Part shown: positions 8,000 through 10,066 of the stretch, in pieces | Layout of the letters: each line of letters begins with the position of its first letter | Position numbering within the stretch: the stretch's first letter is position 1 | NCBI GenBank assembly: GCA_007129775.1 | Contig: SKUV01000278.1 | Coordinates: 1-10,066 of the forward strand | Origin: Paracoccaceae bacterium | GTDB lineage: Bacteria; Pseudomonadota; Alphaproteobacteria; Rhodobacterales; Rhodobacteraceae | DNA: 10,066 bases | Reading direction: 5' to 3' | Program-made: the position numbers and the translations under genes | The notes under the pieces: model-generated | Database searches by the model: none | What the model was told of the DNA's origin: nothing | What the model saw: the letters and a program-made list of their open reading frames with translations, nothing else

Positions 8000-10066
8000 A
8001 TGCACGCCCTGCCCCGCCCCTTCGCCGATTGGTTCGCCGCCCGTGGCTGGGCGCTGCATCCGCATCAGGCCGAGATGCTGGCCGCCGCCGACGCGCCCGC
8101 GAAACTGTTGGTCGCGCCAACGGGCGGGGGCAAGACGCTTGCCGGATTTCTACCTTCCATGCTGGAAATCGCAGCGAATCCGGGTGCAGGCTTGCACACT
8201 TTATACATTTCCCCCCTAAAGGCGCTGGCGGCCGACATCCGCCGCAACCTCGCCCTGCCGGTGGCCGAGATGGGCCTGCCCATCCGCATCGAGGACCGCA
8301 CCGGCGACACGCCGGCAAGCCGGCGCAAGGCGCAGCGGGCCGATCCGCCCGACATCCTGCTGACAACGCCCGAAAGCCTCGCGCTGCTGCTGAGCTATCC
8401 CGACGCCGGGCGCATGTTCGCCGGGCTGCAACGGGTGATCGTGGACGAGATCCACGCCCTCGCCGAAAGCCGGCGCGGCGATCAACTGATGCTGGGACTT
8501 GCGCGGCTGGCACGGCTGGCGCCGGGGATGCGGCGCGTGGGGCTTTCGGCCACGGTGGAGGATCCGGAGGCGCTGGGCCATTTCCTCCGCCCCGGCGGCT
8601 GCGCGGTGCTCCATGCCGACCCGGGGCCGGATCCCGACATCGCCATGCTGGATGCGCCCGCGCCCCCGCCATGGGCCGGCGGCGGCGGGCGCCATGCGAT
8701 CCCGGCGATCCTTGATCAGGTGCGCGGCCATCGCACGACGCTGATCTTTCACAACACCCGCGCGCAGGCCGAGGTTTTCTTTCACGATCTCTGGCTGGCC
8801 AATTCCGAGGGCCTGCCCATCGGCATCCATCACGGCAGCCTTGCCCGTGAACAGCGCCAGAAGGTGGAGGCGGCGATGGCGGCGGGCGCGCTGCGCGCCA
8901 TCGTCTGCACCGGCAGCCTCGATCTGGGGATCGACTGGGGCGACGTGGATCTGGTGATCCAGGTGGGCGCGCCCAAGAACGTCAAGCGACTCGTGCAGCG
9001 GATCGGCCGGGCCAACCACCGCTACAACGCGCCGTCGAAGGCGCTGCTGGTGCCCGCGAACCGCTTCGAGGTGGTAGAATGCCAAGCCGCGCTGGAGGCG
9101 GTGCGCGCCCGCGATCTGGACGGCGAGCCGCGCGGCCCCGGCCCGCGCGACGTGCTCTGCCAGCACATCCTCGCCACCGCCTGCGCCGGCCCCTTCGAGG
9201 CCGATGCCCTTTACGCCGAAGTCACGCAGGCCGGCCCCTACGCCGGGCTCGCGCGCGCCGATTTCGACGCCTGCCTCGATTTCGCGGCCACCGGCGGCTA
9301 TGCCCTGCGCGCCTATGACCGCTGGCAGCGGCTGGTTTGTCGCGACGGGCTGTGGCACCTGCGCGATCCGCGCGCCGCGCAGGCGATCCGGATGAACCTC
9401 GGCACGATCATCGACACCGAAACGCTGAAGGTGCGGATGAAGAACCAGCGCGGCGGCACGCCGCTGGGCGAGGTGGAGGAAGCCTTTGCCAGCACGCTCA
9501 CGCCGGGCGACACCTTCCTGATCGGCGGGCAGGTGGTGCGCTATGAGGGCCTGCGCGAAATGACCGTGGAAGTGACCCGCAACGCCGCGAAGACACCCAA
9601 GGTCGCTGTCTTCAATGGAACAAAATTCGCCACCTCCACCCTGCTTTCGGACCGGATTCTTGCATTTTTCGAACAATCGGACTGGTCCGGCCTGCCACCG
9701 CACACTGCTGAATGGCTGCGCCTGCAGCGCAAGGTCTCCACCCTGCCCCGACGCGACGCCCTGCTGATCGAGAGCTTTCCCCATGACGGCCGCCACCATG
9801 TCTGCGCCTATGGCTTCGCCGGGCGCAACGCGCAGCAGACGCTGGGGCTGTTGCTGACCAAGCGGATGGAGGAAACCGGCCTTGCGCCGCTTGGCTTCGT
9901 CGCGACCGATTACGCCACGCTGATCTGGGGGCTGGAGCCGCTGGCCGAGGCCGCGCCGCTGTTCGAACGCGCGGCCCTGCGCGAGGGGCTGGAGACATGG
10001 CTGCAGGGCAATGCGGTGATGAAGCGGACCTTCCGCGCCAGCGCGATCATCGCCGGGCTGATCGAG
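8000..10066 (+). CDS. Ligase-associated Lhr-type DEXH helicase, 3'-partial
   Basis: This is a superfamily 2 helicase of the ligase-associated DEXH-box group (Lhr-like), presumed to act on nucleic acid in DNA repair. The open frame runs 689 codons from ATG to the window edge with no stop; the family is usually about 800 residues. Motifs in order: I APTGGGKT (39-46), Ia ISPLKAL (70-76), Ib TTPESL (122-127), II DEIH (149-152), III SAT (183-185), IV FHNTR (250-254), V TGSLDLGIDWGDVD (304-317) and VI QRIGRANHR (333-341). A low-complexity linker of Ala, Pro and Gly lies at 219-230. The C-terminal part contains GEVEEAF (490-496), PGDTFLIGG (502-510) and MKRTFR (674-679), typical of Lhr core proteins. 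In many bacteria this gene neighbours an ATP-dependent ligase, an MBL-fold exonuclease and the PdeM endonuclease, so one or more of these may follow. No function in the Tad pilus is suggested. Local patches near 8150-8215 and 9590-9720 use more A/T-ending codons. Confidence 0.92.
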   Translation, partial: MHALPRPFADWFAARGWALHPHQAEMLAAADAPAKLLVAPTGGGKTLAGFLPSMLEIAANPGAGLHTLYISPLKALAADIRRNLALPVAEMGLPIRIEDRTGDTPASRRKAQRADPPDILLTTPESLALLLSYPDAGRMFAGLQRVIVDEIHALAESRRGDQLMLGLARLARLAPGMRRVGLSATVEDPEALGHFLRPGGCAVLHADPGPDPDIAMLDAPAPPPWAGGGGRHAIPAILDQVRGHRTTLIFHNTRAQAEVFFHDLWLANSEGLPIGIHHGSLAREQRQKVEAAMAAGALRAIVCTGSLDLGIDWGDVDLVIQVGAPKNVKRLVQRIGRANHRYNAPSKALLVPANRFEVVECQAALEAVRARDLDGEPRGPGPRDVLCQHILATACAGPFEADALYAEVTQAGPYAGLARADFDACLDFAATGGYALRAYDRWQRLVCRDGLWHLRDPRAAQAIRMNLGTIIDTETLKVRMKNQRGGTPLGEVEEAFASTLTPGDTFLIGGQVVRYEGLREMTVEVTRNAAKTPKVAVFNGTKFATSTLLSDRILAFFEQSDWSGLPPHTAEWLRLQRKVSTLPRRDALLIESFPHDGRHHVCAYGFAGRNAQQTLGLLLTKRMEETGLAPLGFVATDYATLIWGLEPLAEAAPLFERAALREGLETWLQGNAVMKRTFRASAIIAGLIE

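Noticed and set aside
8029..8715. A 228-codon open frame on the + strand within the helicase region
   Set aside because: It is out of frame with the helicase, rich in Arg, Ala, Gly and Pro, and without domain. The helicase frame carries all SF2 motifs over the same bases.
8216..9799. A 527-codon open frame on the - strand
   Set aside because: It is antisense to the helicase, whose motifs are all present in the + strand. High GC in third positions of the real gene removes stops from this opposite frame, and its translation shows no recognisable domain.

Overview
The window is the back half of a Tad (Flp-type, type IVc) pilus assembly locus followed by the start of a DNA-repair helicase gene. 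All supported genes lie on the + strand and are tightly packed. From about 1.8 kb onward the gene order and proteins look like a Rhodobacterales-type alphaproteobacterium, with high GC, GGC-dominated glycine codons and short Shine-Dalgarno leaders. The order there is cpaF, tadB, tadC, two TPR lipoproteins, a CpaA/TadV prepilin peptidase and an AAA+ ATPase. This assignment rests on my memory of such loci, not on a search.

Region 1 (1-1208) is a CpaE/TadZ-type MinD-like ATPase, probably cut at its 5' end by the window edge. Region 2 (1247-4639) holds the motor and platform: CpaF/TadA ATPase and the inner-membrane proteins TadB and TadC. Region 3 (4647-6596) holds two TadD-like lipoproteins and the prepilin peptidase that processes Flp pilins. 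Region 4 (6636-7958) is an uncharacterised AAA+ ATPase with a probable N-terminal winged helix. Region 5 (8000 to the window end) is a ligase-associated Lhr-type DEXH helicase, truncated at the right edge. It belongs to a separate function and probably has its own promoter. The pilin, CpaB, the secretin and the TadE/F/G minor pilins are not in the window and may lie outside it.

In the pilus machine, CpaE localises the complex, CpaF powers pilus extension through TadB/TadC, CpaA matures pilins, and TadD-type lipoproteins support the outer-membrane part.

The most notable feature is a break in character inside cpaF. cpaE and the first third of cpaF use codons unlike the rest and encode proteins unlike alphaproteobacterial CpaE and CpaF N-termini. 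At about nt 1735-1830 the same open frame becomes a typical Rhodobacterales CpaF. By hand count, GGC makes up 1 of 8 glycine codons before residue 166 of CpaF and 22 of 26 after it. This is either a metagenome assembly chimera joining two tad loci at a conserved stretch, or a real recombination within the operon. A chimera is the more economical reading. I see no undescribed defence or mobile system, no RNA genes, no CRISPR array and no insertion sequence.
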